Of a stretch of DNA of 64,000 bases, positions 12,569 to 26,128 are shown one piece after another. Position 1 is the stretch's first letter. Each line of letters starts with the position of its first letter. This stretch comes from Circinella umbellata (Eukaryota > Mucoromycota > Mucoromycetes > Mucorales > Lichtheimiaceae): positions 124,001 through 188,000 of the forward strand of contig JAIWNF010000033.1 in NCBI GenBank assembly GCA_025093555.1, read 5' to 3'. Both the position numbers and the translations under genes were made by a program. Under the pieces are notes generated by a model that made no database searches, had not been told where the DNA came from, and saw nothing but the letters and a program-made list of their open reading frames with translations.

Positions 12569-13720
12569 ATTTTTTTTGAGGGTAAAATTTGTAACTAAAG
12601 AGGTAGAAAGAAAGAGAAAATAAAAAAAAAAGAGAGAGAGAGAGATAATAAAAGTATAATATAGATAAAGAGATAGAGAAAGAAGTCAAAAAATAATAAT
12701 AATAATAATAACGGGTAATCGGGAGGTAAGCTTTAAGCGTGTTTTTAATAAAAGGTGGAACACAAAGAAAGAAAGAAGCAAAAGGAAAGGAAGAAAAGGA
12801 AGATGTTTCAAAGAAAAATCAATGCAAAAAAAAACTTTTCGTTTTTCCCGCTAAAAAATAAATTAAACCATTCCTTATCTTCTTTCTCTTTTGTACCTTT
12901 AATATATAACATTCCCTACCCTACAACTAAAACCTTTTCATTTTAGAATTATTGCTACTACTACTATAATATATACATTTTCACCGCCATGACAATGCAT
13001 AATATTACCTTTTTTGATTATTACGTATTCTTTTTCATAGGTTAAACCAAAAGTCTTCTTCTATTTCAAATAGTCATCATCTATAATATGATATAATATA
13101 ATACTTATCGTCACTAACATCTCTCAATAACAATATAAAATCCAAAGTTTTGTTGTCAATGATCACCAAGTATTCAACAACTATATTTAATCGTAGTAAC
13201 AACCATGTTTTCAGAATATATAAAAACATGTTCTTGGCAAGTTGATCATAAATCATTCCGATATACGTCCGTACTAATGTTTTCTTTATTATCACGGAAT
13301 TTAACACGAATTTTAATGCCCCATTTATCCAAGTTTTCATCTTTTGCAACTTGACGATATACATGTAAATATCATCGTTTATCATTGTTAGTCTTATTGA
13401 TTGCTAAAAGGGTTACTTTGCTTTAACTCTTTCATTAATTACTTGTATACACTTTGTTTTTTTTGTAAAGAGTAAACAAATATCTTTTATTATTTTAAAA
13501 GATAATAGTCTTCTTTAACGAATTGAAAAAACAAAAATCTATATTTGCCAAGTGACAACTTGCTTTTCTTTAATGTCTGAGCACGAATCTCCGATTCCAC
13601 TCTCTTAGCAACACCGAGGAAAGGCAATTATAGGGTCTAAAAGTTTCGCTTTTCTTTTTTTTTTTTTCATCATTGAAACATTTCCTATTTTTCATTTAAA
13701 GAGTATAACAATTAAAAAAA
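12569..13720. promoter_or_regulatory. Divergent intergenic region between UXS and ARPC5
   Basis: About 1.15 kb separates the two divergent start codons. It contains purine-rich (aga)n and (ata)n tracts near 12605-12710 next to the UXS start. Pyrimidine-rich sequence near 13640-13700 precedes the ARPC5 start. No specific operator is called. Confidence 0.35.
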
Positions 13721-14456
13721 ATGACTGACAACTGGCGAACTATTGATATTGACCAATACGATGAAGATGCATATACTGAAGATGAAATTCTTGCTGAATT
13801 TGAGTCTGGTATTTCACCTCAAGAAGCTGATTCTGCTGCACAAACGCGAAGTACTGATGTACGAAACTTTCTTACAAAGTTCGTAATAAATTCCTCATTT
13901 AATTAATTTATAAAAGATATATATGTATAAATAAAAAAATAAGTACATTAAATAGTTTATATATATTTATATATATAGAGGTGATTTGAATAATGCCTTA
14001 CTTCGTGCACTTGAAGATCCTCCTTATGGTCGTCAACTTGCTCAAGCCAAGGTAAAATAAAAATAAAGAAAAACAAAAAGAACTGAAAAACAAAAAGAGA
14101 CTAATAATAAATTATAATATACGTTATTAGCAAACGAGTACACAAACTTTATTAGAAGTTTTAAACTTATTCCGTGCTGATGATATTACCAATATTATTA
14201 GTACTTTAAGTATTGATCAAAAGGATTTATTGATGAAATATTTATACGCAGGTCTTGCAAAGCCTGAATTATATAACTCAGGTGTAGTATTGACATGGCA
14301 TGAAAAGGTTTGTATATTTGAATGATAATAATATATTTATATTACTATAAAGGAAGTTATTAAACGGTTTATCTATTTATTATTATTTAGTTGGTCGATG
14401 CTGCTGGTACCGGTTGTATTGTTCGTGTCATGTCTGATAAACGTACTATATTTTGA
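13721..14456 (+). CDS. ARPC5: Arp2/3 complex subunit 5 (p16-Arc)
   Basis: This is the smallest subunit of the actin-nucleating Arp2/3 complex, tethering ARPC1 to the complex. Exons are 13721-13878, 13979-14051, 14131-14307 and 14391-14456, totalling 474 nt for 157 residues, the normal size. The start MTDNWRTIDIDQYDEDAY is typical of the family. Later motifs are also family-like: DLNNALLRALEDPPYG, the helix containing LLMKYLYAGL, and the end TWHEKLVDAAGTGCIVRVMSDKRT. The last exon holds only 21 codons. The product probably serves actin patches and endocytosis at hyphal tips, inferred from family function. Confidence 0.94.
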
Positions 14457-14628
14457 ATAACAAAAATGATAATAGTAATACAAAATGATCTATATTATAA
14501 AAACACAAAGCACAAATATCCCCCCCCCTCCCATTCAATACGAAAAACGAAATGATATTTATATAAATGTATAATAATATTACATTTGATTTTTTTTTTT
14601 ACTTTATTTATTATTAAGTTCTTTTTCT

Positions 14629-16388
14629 TTATCCTAATTTTAAGCGGAAACCAGCCGTTTCTGATTGTCCCGCAAATAATGTTCCAGCCAAACCAGTATC
14701 ATCTTCTTCATCAAGTCCTGCATGACCTGCTTGTGGTGCAGATGGACTATAAACTTTTTTCCTATAAAAAAAAAAGAATTTAAATGTTATTTAAGTGGAT
14801 TATATATCATAGAAAGAGAAAAACAAACAAACTTACTTTTCACCTGAACCTTTGGATGGCCAAGTTGGGAATAGTGCTGGATCTTTAGGTAATGGACTTT
14901 CACTATAGTAAAATTAAAACGGGTTATTAATAAAAGAATATCACCCCGACCGTCTTTTGTCAATGATAAAAAAAAAACAAGTTACCTAAAGTATGGATGT
15001 TGTAATGCTTCATCTGCTGTAATTCTTTTCTTTGGATCATATGTCAATAACCTTGATAATAAATCCATACCAGCTTCTGTTAAATAAGGAAATTTACTTC
15101 GCAAAGTACTAAATCTATTATTTGAAGTGTAATAAAAAAGACGATGAGTCTTATAATTTATTTCAAAAATCTATCTATCTATGTACTTACGGTTGCCAGT
15201 TATCTAATGCAATATTTTTTACATGTGGTAAATCTAAAAATCCAGGCCACTGTTTTTCATTTGGAACACCAAGTAATTTAAAAATCTATCGATATATAAA
15301 GAAATAATTCCATTCATATGTAAATATATTAATTAATATAACTTCTTGATTATTTATTTTACCTTATCCACTTGATCAATTTCACTTCGCCCTTGAATAA
15401 GTGGTTCATTATTAACCAATTCAGCAAAAATACATCCGATAGACCACATATCAACAGCTGTTGTATATTCTTTTCCTCCAAGTAATAATTCAGGAGCTCT
15501 ATACCATAATGTCACAACCAGTTGTGTCATATTACCCAATGGACTGCCATATTTCCTTGCTAATCCGAAATCAGCTACTTTTATCTCACCACGATTATTT
15601 AATAACAAGTTACTTGTTTTTAAATCTCTATGAATCATCCAATTATCATGTAATAATGCTACAGCAGATAATAATTGTAGCATGAGTGTTTTTACTTCAG
15701 ATTGTAAAAAAGGTGTTCTCATATCCGTCATTAATGTCTTGAGATCATGTTCAATAAAATCCATTACAATAAATACTCTAATAACAATTAATAATTTTAT
15801 CAATTAAATTTCTTATAATCATGCATATATATGATAGTTATCATTATAAATATTAGATGATGATCATACTATACATATGTTATATAGAACTTACTTGTCT
15901 AATTCATTGCCCATGACTATCTCACGAACATTTACAATATTTGGATGTTTTGCGTTCATTAATGTATATATTTCTCGTAAACTGGTAACAGGAAATCCAT
16001 TCTTTTCTTTTTCCAGTTTAAGTTTTTTAAGCGCAACAATATCACCCGTTTCACGGTCTCGAGCACGAAATACAACACCATAAGATCCTTCTTCAATATG
16101 ATTTAATCGTTCATAACAATCAACATGTCGGCATTCAGCTAAAAATGTAGGCTGTTTAAATGCTTTTGCTGTTGTTTCTATAGGTTGTTGATATTGATGA
16201 AGAACAGAAGATTGTGCTGTTGTTGGAGCTGGTGATTGTCGACGATCAGAATGTTGTTGCTGTTGTTGTTGTATAGAGGGCGATGCAGAAGATTTAGATT
16301 TGATTGTTTTTTTTACTCGTTTCGTCTGTGGTTTTTTCTCTTGTTCTTCTTCGTCTGATTCCCATTTTGATTTCTTTATGGTTGACAT
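14629..16388 (-). CDS. CDK11: CDK11-type (PITSLRE) cyclin-dependent kinase
   Basis: CDK11 partners cyclin L and acts in transcription and splicing. Minus-strand exons are 16388-15895, 15777-15363, 15285-15191, 15114-14986, 14902-14837 and 14761-14629, totalling 1332 nt for 443 residues. The N-terminus is basic with a nuclear-localisation-like run ([10 protein letters not shown]) and a six-glutamine run. The kinase domain starts near residue 92. It shows the glycine loop [20 protein letters not shown], the family helix FPVTSLREI (PITSLRE variant), [16 protein letters not shown] and [11 protein letters not shown]. The C-terminus ([14 protein letters not shown], then an acidic segment) matches CDK11 tails. 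The N-terminal extension is far shorter than in animals, as in other fungi. CDK10 is less likely because of the tail and the TSLREI context. Confidence 0.92.
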
Positions 16389-17655
16389 TTTTTTTTTTTG
16401 TTTTAGTTGAGTTGTGGGGCCTCTGATAATAAAGAGGTCAAAAAAAATATGCCTTCGACATATCGGAGTAAGTTGGCAACTGTGGCAACAAAACGACTTC
16501 GATTTTTATAAAAAACGCATTATGATTATTTATTTGCACTTATTCCCATTAGAAACAAACCCATACTTGTTAGCTATTAGCGAGATACACTCATGATCAT
16601 CTTGCTGTGATATAGTATTCTTCCAGGAACATACACATTTCAAACTATTCAAGAGTTCATATAACTTGAATACATACAATTTATTATCGTGTCATAGTGT
16701 AGATATAAAGTCACTATTCTTATTTCATATACTTCGAAATACGATCAGTATTATACAACGACCATGTTTTTACTCTCGGTAAAGGACGTAGCAATTTAAA
16801 ACGAGGAAAGATGTTACATGAAGAGCATGGTTACGCAAGTAATCGATCTCCCCAATGTGTAAGTATATAGATACTTTTTTATACACATACAATGGTCGAA
16901 AAGTTGGTTCTTCAACTGTATGCATCATGATCGACAATCATCATATAATCAAAGTCAATATAAGATACAAAAATATAATAAAAATAGAACCTCATCATTG
17001 CAAGTTGATGTTTATTATCTTCCAACCACTTGATCATCACTGTCATTATAATCATCCAATTTCTTTTCTTAAAAAAAACACTTTTATAGTATATAGCTAG
17101 ATACTATTTCAATACATATATTTAGTTTGATTGGCAAGAAAAGGACCATGTTTACTGATTTATCTTATAATGAGAAATTTTAATTTAGTCCTCCTAAATA
17201 TTATTATTGCTCGGCCATTATAAACCATACCACAGATAACATTATTTCTCCTCAAGTACCATGTATAAGAGAATAAAATCTGATAATAGATTGTATGTAC
17301 TCTCTACCTCCATCATCATTATTGTCATGTCATATGTAACATAGTTACAAGTAACTCATCCTCGAAATCCATACTCTTTAAATTTCCCATATTACACAAA
17401 CCCTTTCTTGGTTATCTAATGAAATAATACTTTCCCCTTCCCATTCCTTTTGCAATATCCAAAACCAACTTCTTATCATAAAAGCATAAAGCATAAAATA
17501 TAAAACAAAATCAAAGACAATAATAATTAAATAATATCGAAAGCGAAAATTGTAATAAGTTCGTTTCTTTATTAAATGAGCTAGTATACGCTATATAAAC
17601 GTATAATTGCACACCGAACACATCCAACGAACAAAAACAAGGAGGGGCGAGTAGT
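16389..17655. other. Intergenic, no gene recognised
   Basis: This lies between the CDK11 start and the eL40 3' end. The first about 100 bases upstream of the CDK11 ATG are likely promoter. The remainder is AT-rich with only short, non-conserved open frames. Confidence 0.45.
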
Positions 17656-18358
<703 letters not shown>

Positions 18359-18930
18359 TCTAAATCGAAATGAAAAGAAGTGTTTCGTTTAGATGGATGG
18401 ATGGATGGATATGTCGATGGATGGATATTTTTGCTTTAATATCTTTCAATTGATATTTTACCTGACCGAAAAGAGGGGGAACTAACTATTGCGCCTGCCA
18501 CTTCCCGAAATTGTTTCCATTGATCTCTCCCCCCGCTGAATCCATTTTTGGATCGGAGGTAAATTATTCATGTCCTTTTAAAAAATAATTTCTTTATCCA
18601 CTATTTCTAAATTATAAAGAACGGTTTTATGACCTTCTCTTTTGTTAAAATAAACAATGTAATCGATCTGTTATTATCTTATATATCTAATAAAAAAACA
18701 TAAAGAAGAGCATTTTTTTAAATACTCAATCCAAAGTCATTATTGAATATGTTTGAAACATTTATGATATTATTGTTTATTGTTATCATGATACAATGAC
18801 ACATACACATATATGCACAATTCATTTATTATGTTGTTATATGATAAGATAATACATTTTATAATTGCAAAAATTGAATATTAAAAGAAGAGGTATGTAA
18901 AAAATATACAAAGAAAAGAGAAAAAAAAAA
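18359..18930. promoter_or_regulatory. Upstream region of ubiquitin-eL40
   Basis: This is the 5' flank of the eL40 gene. It holds a gatg/ggat tandem tract near 18391-18427 and a GC-richer patch near 18470-18550. The far part is the 3' flank of the queuosine salvage gene. No defined operator is called. Confidence 0.35.
18391..18427. repeat. GATG/GGAT tandem microsatellite
   Basis: Repeated gatgga units, about 37 bp, just upstream of the eL40 start codon. A similar but shorter ggat-type tract lies upstream of NAC alpha near 63186-63235. Confidence 0.6.
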
Positions 18931-20189
18931 CTAAAACATGACAGTATCACGTAATGCAAATCGAGGAATTTTACGATAATCGCCTTCTTTACCTAATCGC
19001 CATAAATAAACATCCAATTCTCCTTCATTCATACGTGTCACAGAAGAAACAGATGAATCACCTTGATTTGCCAATTTCGCAATATCTTCACAAGCTACAA
19101 TGGATGCAGCACGAAGTATAGTTGCTCTTGTTTCACCCATATCTTGACCATCTTGAATATCCTTTTGCCAATTCTCTGGAATTTCCAAGACACCTAAATG
19201 GATCAATAACGTAGGGACCACATTATCAGCGAACACAGTAAGTTGATCAATATCTTCAAAATCAAATCGATCCGGTTGTTGGTCATGGAAAAACATCCAT
19301 AGATGATAAACGAGAATTTGTGCCTTTTTCAATATATATACGGGTTGATTATCATTCAGAGTATAGGTATCACGAAGTCCAGGAAGTGCTTTGACAAGAT
19401 GTTCAACCAGTTTGGACGCAGATGGTTTTTGACCGGGAACAGGTTTAGTTACATCCAAAATAAATGTAGATAGATCTTTGTAGTTGTGCTGTTTGAGAAA
19501 TTCGCCTGTAGTGTTCAATACAGAAACAATACCATCTGCTAATGGTTTTAATTCGGTTGGTTCAGTCATAGTGATGAATGGCATATCCTTTGGTTTCACT
19601 TCACGATCGATAGGAAATTGAAAGATTTCGGATACTTTGAATGCTGTCATGGAACTAAATGTTTCTGCATCCATCGGTGTACCACCAATATGAAATGACA
19701 TAGCACCAAAACGAATGGTATCAAAAGCACTATTAATTATTCAATATTTTAGTTAGTTTTTTATATTATTTTTTCGCATAATAATGAAAAGGACTTGTAG
19801 CTAGTTTCTCTTTTCTTTTTTGCTTTCTTACCCTCTTCCGGCAAGTTCGTGTAAAGGAACCCGATAACCACTTCCAAAGTTCAATAAATCGATCAAGGCA
19901 ACAAAGTTTAATTCTTCAGCAAGACTTGAAAACTTGAGAGGCATACGCATGGGGGTATCAATCGACAATTCTTCAAAACGATGTTTGTCAAGGTTTTTAA
20001 GAAATGATTCAATTCCATTGCTTGAAACCTATAGCGCGTAAAGAAAAAAGGTTAAAAGAAAAGTCATTTTGAATTTCGTAAACTAAATAAATAACTTTAT
20101 AAAAAACTAACCTTGACTGGACTATTCTCTGTAAGATCTCGACACGATGATCGTACTGCTTGAAGGTAATCGCCTTGTGGAAGTGTCAT
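18931..20189 (-). CDS. Queuosine salvage protein (DUF2419 / Qng1 family)
   Basis: Qng1/C9orf64 proteins release queuine from queuosine 5'-phosphate so eukaryotes can reuse the tRNA-modifying base. Minus-strand exons are 20189-20112, 20028-19832 and 19729-18931, totalling 1074 nt for 357 residues, a normal size. The start MTLPQGDYLQAVRSSCRDL is followed by the family motif NFVALIDLLNFGSGYR and then DTIRFGAMSFHIGG. The middle includes KKAQILVYHLWMFFHDQ and the end is DYRKIPRFALRDTVMF, both typical of the family. The assignment is from recall of the family pattern and is good. It predicts a queuine-dependent tRNA guanine transglycosylase (QTRT1/QTRT2) elsewhere in the genome. Confidence 0.85.
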
Positions 20190-21591
20190 GATTTTATAAG
20201 TATAGCTCAAATAGAAAAAGACTGTAACAGTGATTTAAAAAACCCCCGCTTTATATATGCAAATATTTTCTTACTGCGGATTTATATATCTACGCCTCAT
20301 AAACAGATTACGTTGCTCATTACGTGTATCTTTTATAGTAACTACTCTCATATTTTTATTATCTTGTATTATGTTATATAATTAGACAAAAAAATATCTA
20401 CGAAATATGTTCATCTTCTTCGGGAAGGCTGTAAAAGTCATGATATAATCATCCAACTCATTGGGGTCTGTTGTGGATCTGTATTATCTATAAAGTCAAA
20501 TATATTCAAGTACTAAATATTAATTGTAAATTAGTACGTATTATGACTATTGGGTCGAGAAATGGTTTATCGAGTTTCACATAGAGTGAAAAAAAAATCT
20601 CAAGTATCGCTCCACGTCACGCTTAAAACAAGTATCATTATTATTATATTGAATATAGGAATCACAGTAAAATCTAATCACGACTTTTTATAAGAAAGAG
20701 GCTGTAGCATATATAGCTCCATAACAAGTAAGCTCAAAGAATTTCCAGCTGTAAATAGAAAACGGTGTTACCCAGGAGTTTCCATAATTTTCCAAAATAA
20801 GGCATTAACTTATACGGTTTTGAGCTTAGGGCTACTTCAGTATACGTACAGAGTAACGTATCCCTGGGCCTGCGCTTGGATGCGGTGCGTCTCACAATGC
20901 ATGAGGTCGTCAACCAAAGCTTCTAGCAACATGCTCACAAATTTTTAAATTCTTCAGAAAGAAGCAATAGCAATAAGAAATAAAGCATAAAAAATGGTAA
21001 CTCTTATGTTACATGAGTTACAGTTCTTCTTTTAATGACTATTACATTTATAAACAAATCAATGAAAGATATAATGTTGAATTGTTATTGTTATTATTAT
21101 CAATGAGCCTCATTGATATAAAACTCACTACCCCCTTTCCTAATACTATACTGTTAGAGCATTTTCTAGCTTTTACCACCTCGACACTTTGATAGATATA
21201 AAGCAGCTGCGGATTAATACATAATAAAATAGAATGTTATTTTTACATGGACTACTATTTTCTATAATATTACATCTGATAGATAGGTTTCCATCCACAC
21301 GTTACAGCTAATCATTTCGTTTCTTATTCTTTTTATCAACTTCTTAATTTTCCATCGTTCTTAAACTCTTTATTTGAATTTGTTACTAAACGAAAAGTTG
21401 ACACTGAAATCGATCTCATTCTCAATGCATATGAGGAAAAATACATTTCAGGTTCGTTTAGATCACGTGCCCGCGTTTTTTTTTTGACGCGAAATTAAGG
21501 GGGGGGATTTTTTTTCTAATTCCCTCTTTCGGCGTAACTTACACTATTTTTTTTCTTCACGCTTTTACTTTTTCAACACCAAAAAAAAAAA
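20190..21591. promoter_or_regulatory. Divergent intergenic region, Qng1 / histone-fold gene
   Basis: About 1.4 kb without a gene. The part near 21420-21591 is the likely promoter of the plus-strand histone-fold gene. The central part (20700-20950) is slightly richer in GC but shows no coding pattern. Confidence 0.4.
21463..21495 (+). promoter_or_regulatory. CACGTG box plus ACGCG (MCB/E2F-like) element
   Basis: tcacgtgc at 21463-21470 and ttgacgcgaaa at 21484-21494 lie about 100-130 bp before the ATG of the Dpb3-like gene. ACGCG-type sites drive G1/S genes in fungi, which suits a replication-linked histone-fold protein. Function is inferred only from the motif and its position. Confidence 0.4.
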
Positions 21592-22314
21592 ATGGCATCA
21601 GAAGAATCAAATACACAACAAACACAACAAAAACAAGAACGCGCATTAGGCACTACAACACTTCCTATTGCTCGAGTCAAACGTCTTATTAAAGAAGATA
21701 AAGAAGTATCTTTGATCAATGCTGAAGCCACATTTTGCGTTGCTTATGCAACAGTAAGTTTCTTTTTTTTGTCTTTGTACTCATCGATCGAATCAATACT
21801 ATGAAGAAAAGGAAAATTAAAATATCAAAATATTTAAATTTATGAAAATGAAAATCCATATTATTTTAGGAATTATTTATGGAATATCTTGTTAAAGAAG
21901 GATTTACACGAGCACGAAAAGAAAAACGAAAAACTGTATACTATAAAGATCTTGGTAAGAACCGTGTTGTCTAAATTTTTAAATATATTGTTTGATAATA
22001 ACAAAAAATTACTAACAAATTCAATTTTTTATAACAATATCAAAGCATCTTCTGTAAGTGAAGTAGAACAATTTGAATTTTTAGAAGATGTTATTCCACA
22101 TACAATGACTCTCAAAGCAGCTTTGGAACGACGAAAAGATACATTGGATGAAGGGGCAGAATCATCAGAGCCTGCAAGAAAGAAATCAAAATTGGATAAA
22201 AATACAAAAAAGTCCAATGATACTAATGGAGTAGAACAAGAGGAAGAAGATGAAGAGGAGGAAGATGAAGATGAACAAACTTCTGAACAGGATCCACAAT
22301 TATCATCAACATAA
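21592..22314 (+). CDS. Histone-fold protein, Dpb3/CHRAC-15 (POLE4-like) family
   Basis: NF-YC-type histone-fold proteins of this group pair with a Dpb4/POLE3 partner in DNA polymerase epsilon or in CHRAC/ISW2 remodellers. Exons are 21592-21753, 21870-21954 and 22046-22314, totalling 516 nt for 171 residues. The fold spans about residues 22-100: LPIARVKRLIKEDKEV, then INAEATFCVAYATELFMEYL, then KRKTVYYKDLASSVSEVEQF. The C-terminal about 60 residues are basic then strongly acidic (EEEDEEEEDEDEQ), as in many Dpb3-like proteins. Which complex it belongs to cannot be decided here. The start is the first ATG after a poly-A stretch and immediately precedes the Gln-rich leader. Confidence 0.85.
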
Positions 22315-22412
22315 AAACGGTTTCTTTTTTTTTACTAGTACTTTTTATTATTAATATTATTTGCTGTTGCTGTTGTTGTTGGTCCTTGATTTTTCTTATA
22401 CATTATTATTAA

Positions 22413-25400
22413 TTAATTATCCAATTGAAAATTTGGTACTTCTTTGGATGCTTTCCACAAAACATGATCAGCCTTTTTAAACTTCTTTTGTTCTCGAAGA
22501 TAAGAGATATACATTTGGTAGATTTCTGCAATTAAACAATTATTATTATTTAGTTTTCATTTTCTTTTACTTTTACTTTATTACATAATATAGATATATA
22601 TTCTTTTTCTTACCTTCTTTGTGATTAGTAAGTCGAGTTGCCATTTCATATAAATATTCTACTGAATTATTATCATTTTCTTCCTTTTCAATTGAAAGAC
22701 ATTTTTGATAAAATCCATAAGTAGGATAGAGGTTTTGAATGATTTTCTTGTAAGCAACTCTTGCTCCAATAATACCCTTAGCTTTCTTTGCCCAGTCTAC
22801 ATAACTACATAAAACTAAATCTTTAATTTGACTTCGATCATCTGGACCAGTAGAAAGAGATGGCAATAACATGGTTACTTGTTCAGCAGCATGCTAATAA
22901 TAATAATAATATAATTGGTAGTTGCATTATATTTTAGTCATACCATTCCATTTTTCATCCTCATTTTGTGTAAAAACTCTTGTTATTTCCAAGTTCAAAA
23001 TAAAACCTTACCATATATAATTTATCAAGAGTTTCAGCAGCGTCTTCTTGGTTGCCCATAGCAACTGCTGTATTCCATCTATTATCAAGACTTGTCATAT
23101 AAAAGTCCCACAAATCAATTGATTCAGGACATTTTTTCAAAGCTTCTTGGAATAATTTTTCTTCAGAATCTATTTTATATTTGATTTTGTCAGCATAAAA
23201 TAAAAATGAAAATCAATTCCATTTAATAATTGCTCTTTGTATGTAATCTATGTATATATATATATATGTATATCTGCCAATTTTATCTTACCATCATCAC
23301 TACCACAAAGTAAAATTCTTTTATTCCATAAGTCAGAAGAGTCTGGATATTGTTCAACAGCCTTTGTTACAACGGATTTTGCTGAAAAGCAAAAAAAAAA
23401 AGAAGAGTTAATATAATTATAAAATGGTAAATTGTATTCCCGCTTATCACATTTACCTTTTTCTTCATCATATTCCAATAAGGAATCAACATGGTTTTTA
23501 GATAATACAGGAGATGAAACATCCATTTTTCGTGCCAATTTAAATGCACGTTGTAATACTTTTGATAAATATAATTTCTATAATAACATATATAAATATG
23601 AATAAATTATCATTATCATTATCATGATCGATTTTATCTTGAGTATCCTCTAATTTTAAACCTACGAGATTCTCTTCAAATGTAAAGTTATGTTGTCCAA
23701 GTAAAAATTCTGTATAGAGTTCAAACATTTTTGAAGTGGGTACTTCCTAATATAAAAAAAAATGAATATACCAAAGATATGAGTTAATAAGTTATCCTAT
23801 CATCACCACTTCATCCAAAAATGCATTATAATACCTGAACTGCTTGGTTAAAATCTTCCACACAAGCTTTGATAGCAGGAATGAAAGCAGGTTCACCTGT
23901 TCCAATGTATCTCGAGGTATCATTCTCTGATGATTGTTTAACTTTAGAGAATAAGTGTCGTTGAGCAAGATAGGATCGAGCAATAGGATTTGATTGCATA
24001 TCTCGTTGAATTGTTTCATATACATGATTAATACCCTCTTCTGAGTCTGAGAACATACGGTAAATGTCTACAAACTTGGTTCGGAAATCCAAATCATTTG
24101 GTATCGCTATATACATTTAATTTACCTATCATTAACCATCTTATCCCAAAAGAAATAGTATATATAGTATATCCATCCTTACCTTCAATGGCATTATCAT
24201 AAACAATTTTTGCAAGTAAACCATTCAAAATTGGGTTAACACCTTCTTTTAAAGCTTCAGCTGCAGATGCTTCCATTTTTTTGACTGTTTTACGTTCACT
24301 ACTTTCTTCATTCCAATTTTCAACATCTTCACCTGTAATTGTTGGAAGTCGAATTGTGTTCTCATCACTTTCATCCACATCCATAGCACGTTCTTCTTCC
24401 TCTTTTCGTTGTTGTTCTAATGATTGCTCGTCTACACCAAGGATACGTCGTCGTAATTTAATCTTTTCAATATATAATAATTCAAGACGAAAGTATTCAT
24501 GCCATAAATCTTCTTTATCAGCGTTAAGTCGTAGACCACGTTGCATTAAGACTACAATAAAAAAAATAACGAATAAAAAAACCCGTTAGCTAGGTCCATA
24601 CACATTTGCATTAATTTATTTTTTTGATATACACTTTGCTTATATTTTACCTCGTGCTGCAGATGGATTGGCATTATCTTCAAATTCCCAAGAGGATGCT
24701 AAAATCCATAATTCAGCTTTTCGGGGATGATGTTGAAGAGCACTATATATATCCAAATTATTTCATTATTAACTTTCCAGAGCTATCCATCATCACCATA
24801 GATCCAAATCATCCAATTGTATTCTTATTTTATTTACCTTACGAAAATACCACTTAGTACATTATTAGCTTGACTTCGCTTTGCATAATCAACATATTGC
24901 ATCCATAATGATACATCGCCATTAAATTTAACAAGTGCACGTTTAAATAAACCATTAATTCTCTGTTTGATAGCATATTCTGTAACCCGTGATTTATCAT
25001 CGTCTTCGTTTGCTAATTCTATATATTTAATTATAGATGATATAAGTAAAAAATCAAAGAAAAAGATAAAATTTGGTCCCTCTCAACAAATTTATTGATC
25101 TTGTAATAATTATAAATATCTAACCTGCAATACGGGCTTTTCGTTTTTTCCGTAACATATCAAGATTCATTTCATATTCAATATATCGTAAAAAGTCAAT
25201 CTTTTTAACAATGCGACGTGCAATGGCATATTCAAAATTAGTACGTTTTTTAATGATCGATCTGATCTCGACCTAATAATTATAATAATAAATACGTGAC
25301 AAAATAGAGGTTCAGCTTAAACGATCAAATAATAATAATAACCGTTATATAAAAAAAAACCGATCGATCCAACTCTTTTATTATTTATTTTTACCTTATT

Positions 25401-25475
25401 AAATAGACCTTTTCGCTCGAATTCCTCGAGCTCAGGAATCATACGTTCCAATCGATATTGTACTGTTTCCGCCAT
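22413..25475 (-). CDS. UTP6: UTP6, U3 snoRNP / SSU processome HAT-repeat protein
   Basis: UTP6 is a UtpB subunit of the small-subunit processome needed for 18S rRNA maturation in the nucleolus. The minus-strand gene has about ten or more exons. Resolved ones include 25475-25395, 25272-25125 and 25018-24838. The ATG is at 25475-25473 and the stop at 22415-22413. The N-terminus (MAETVQYRLERMIPELEEFE, then EIRSIIKKRTNFEYAIARR) matches the UTP6 family signature. Tandem HAT repeats follow (GDVSLWMQYVDYAKR, RKAELWILASSWEFE, DKEDLWHEYFRLELLY, SDLWNKRILLCGSDD). An acidic insert (AMDVDESDENT) splits the repeats. Crooked-neck/Clf1 also has HAT repeats, but the N-terminus favours UTP6. Internal exon borders between 24800 and 22500 are not all fixed. 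Confidence 0.88.
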
Positions 25476-26128
25476 GGTGTCTGTATACGGAAATGATCAA
25501 CCAAAAAGTAATGAAAAAAAAGGATCGTTAAGTTGTATATGTATATAATATATAAATATAGAAAAAATAAAAAAGGTTGTCAAACTGCAGAAAGAAAAAA
25601 AAAATAATTATCCAAAAATTTTACTTTTTCGTTTCCCGGCTAAGTCGGTTTTTTATAAAAAGGTACCCGCATATATGTTTTTATCAGTGTGTATGTGTGT
25701 GTGTTGCACAAAAAGAGAAAAAAGCAGATCTTGTTACTATTATGCGAACCTTTTATTACATTGTGATAAAAGTTACTGTTATATGTATTAAAGTAAGCAA
25801 AAAAAAATAACTGTATAGAAATAAACATTCTCAGTTCATTACTATTATTTAAAAATAAAGAAAACTAGTAAGGAAAAAAAAACGGGCATATGAAGAAGCT
25901 TACTTTTTCATTATCATACAAGTATTTATTACGCAAATCAACAAGTACTAGCAAATCAGTGTTGCCCAGCAAAAGATAAAAAAGTAAATATGATAGCATG
26001 TAATCTAGCAACAAGTTACCAATAGCAACAACAAGCTTTTCCTAATTTAATCATACAAAACTGGGACTTTTTATCTCTCTCCGACAAAAAATCGATTATT
26101 GCATGTTTCGAGTACCCTTTTAACCAGA
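25476..26128. promoter_or_regulatory. Divergent intergenic region, UTP6 / ITFG1
   Basis: 653 bp between two divergent start codons, presumably carrying both promoters. AT-rich, with a short gtgt tract near 25687-25705. No defined site is called. Confidence 0.35.

Noticed and set aside
14629..16388. CDK10 identity for the kinase
   Set aside because: The TSLREI helix alone fits both CDK10 and CDK11, but the C-terminal tail and [11 protein letters not shown] context with a basic N-terminal extension fit CDK11 better.
22413..25475. Crooked neck/Clf1 (splicing HAT-repeat protein)
   Set aside because: The N-terminal segment with RSIIKKRTNFEYAIARR and the position of the acidic insert fit UTP6; Clf1 has many more repeats from the start.
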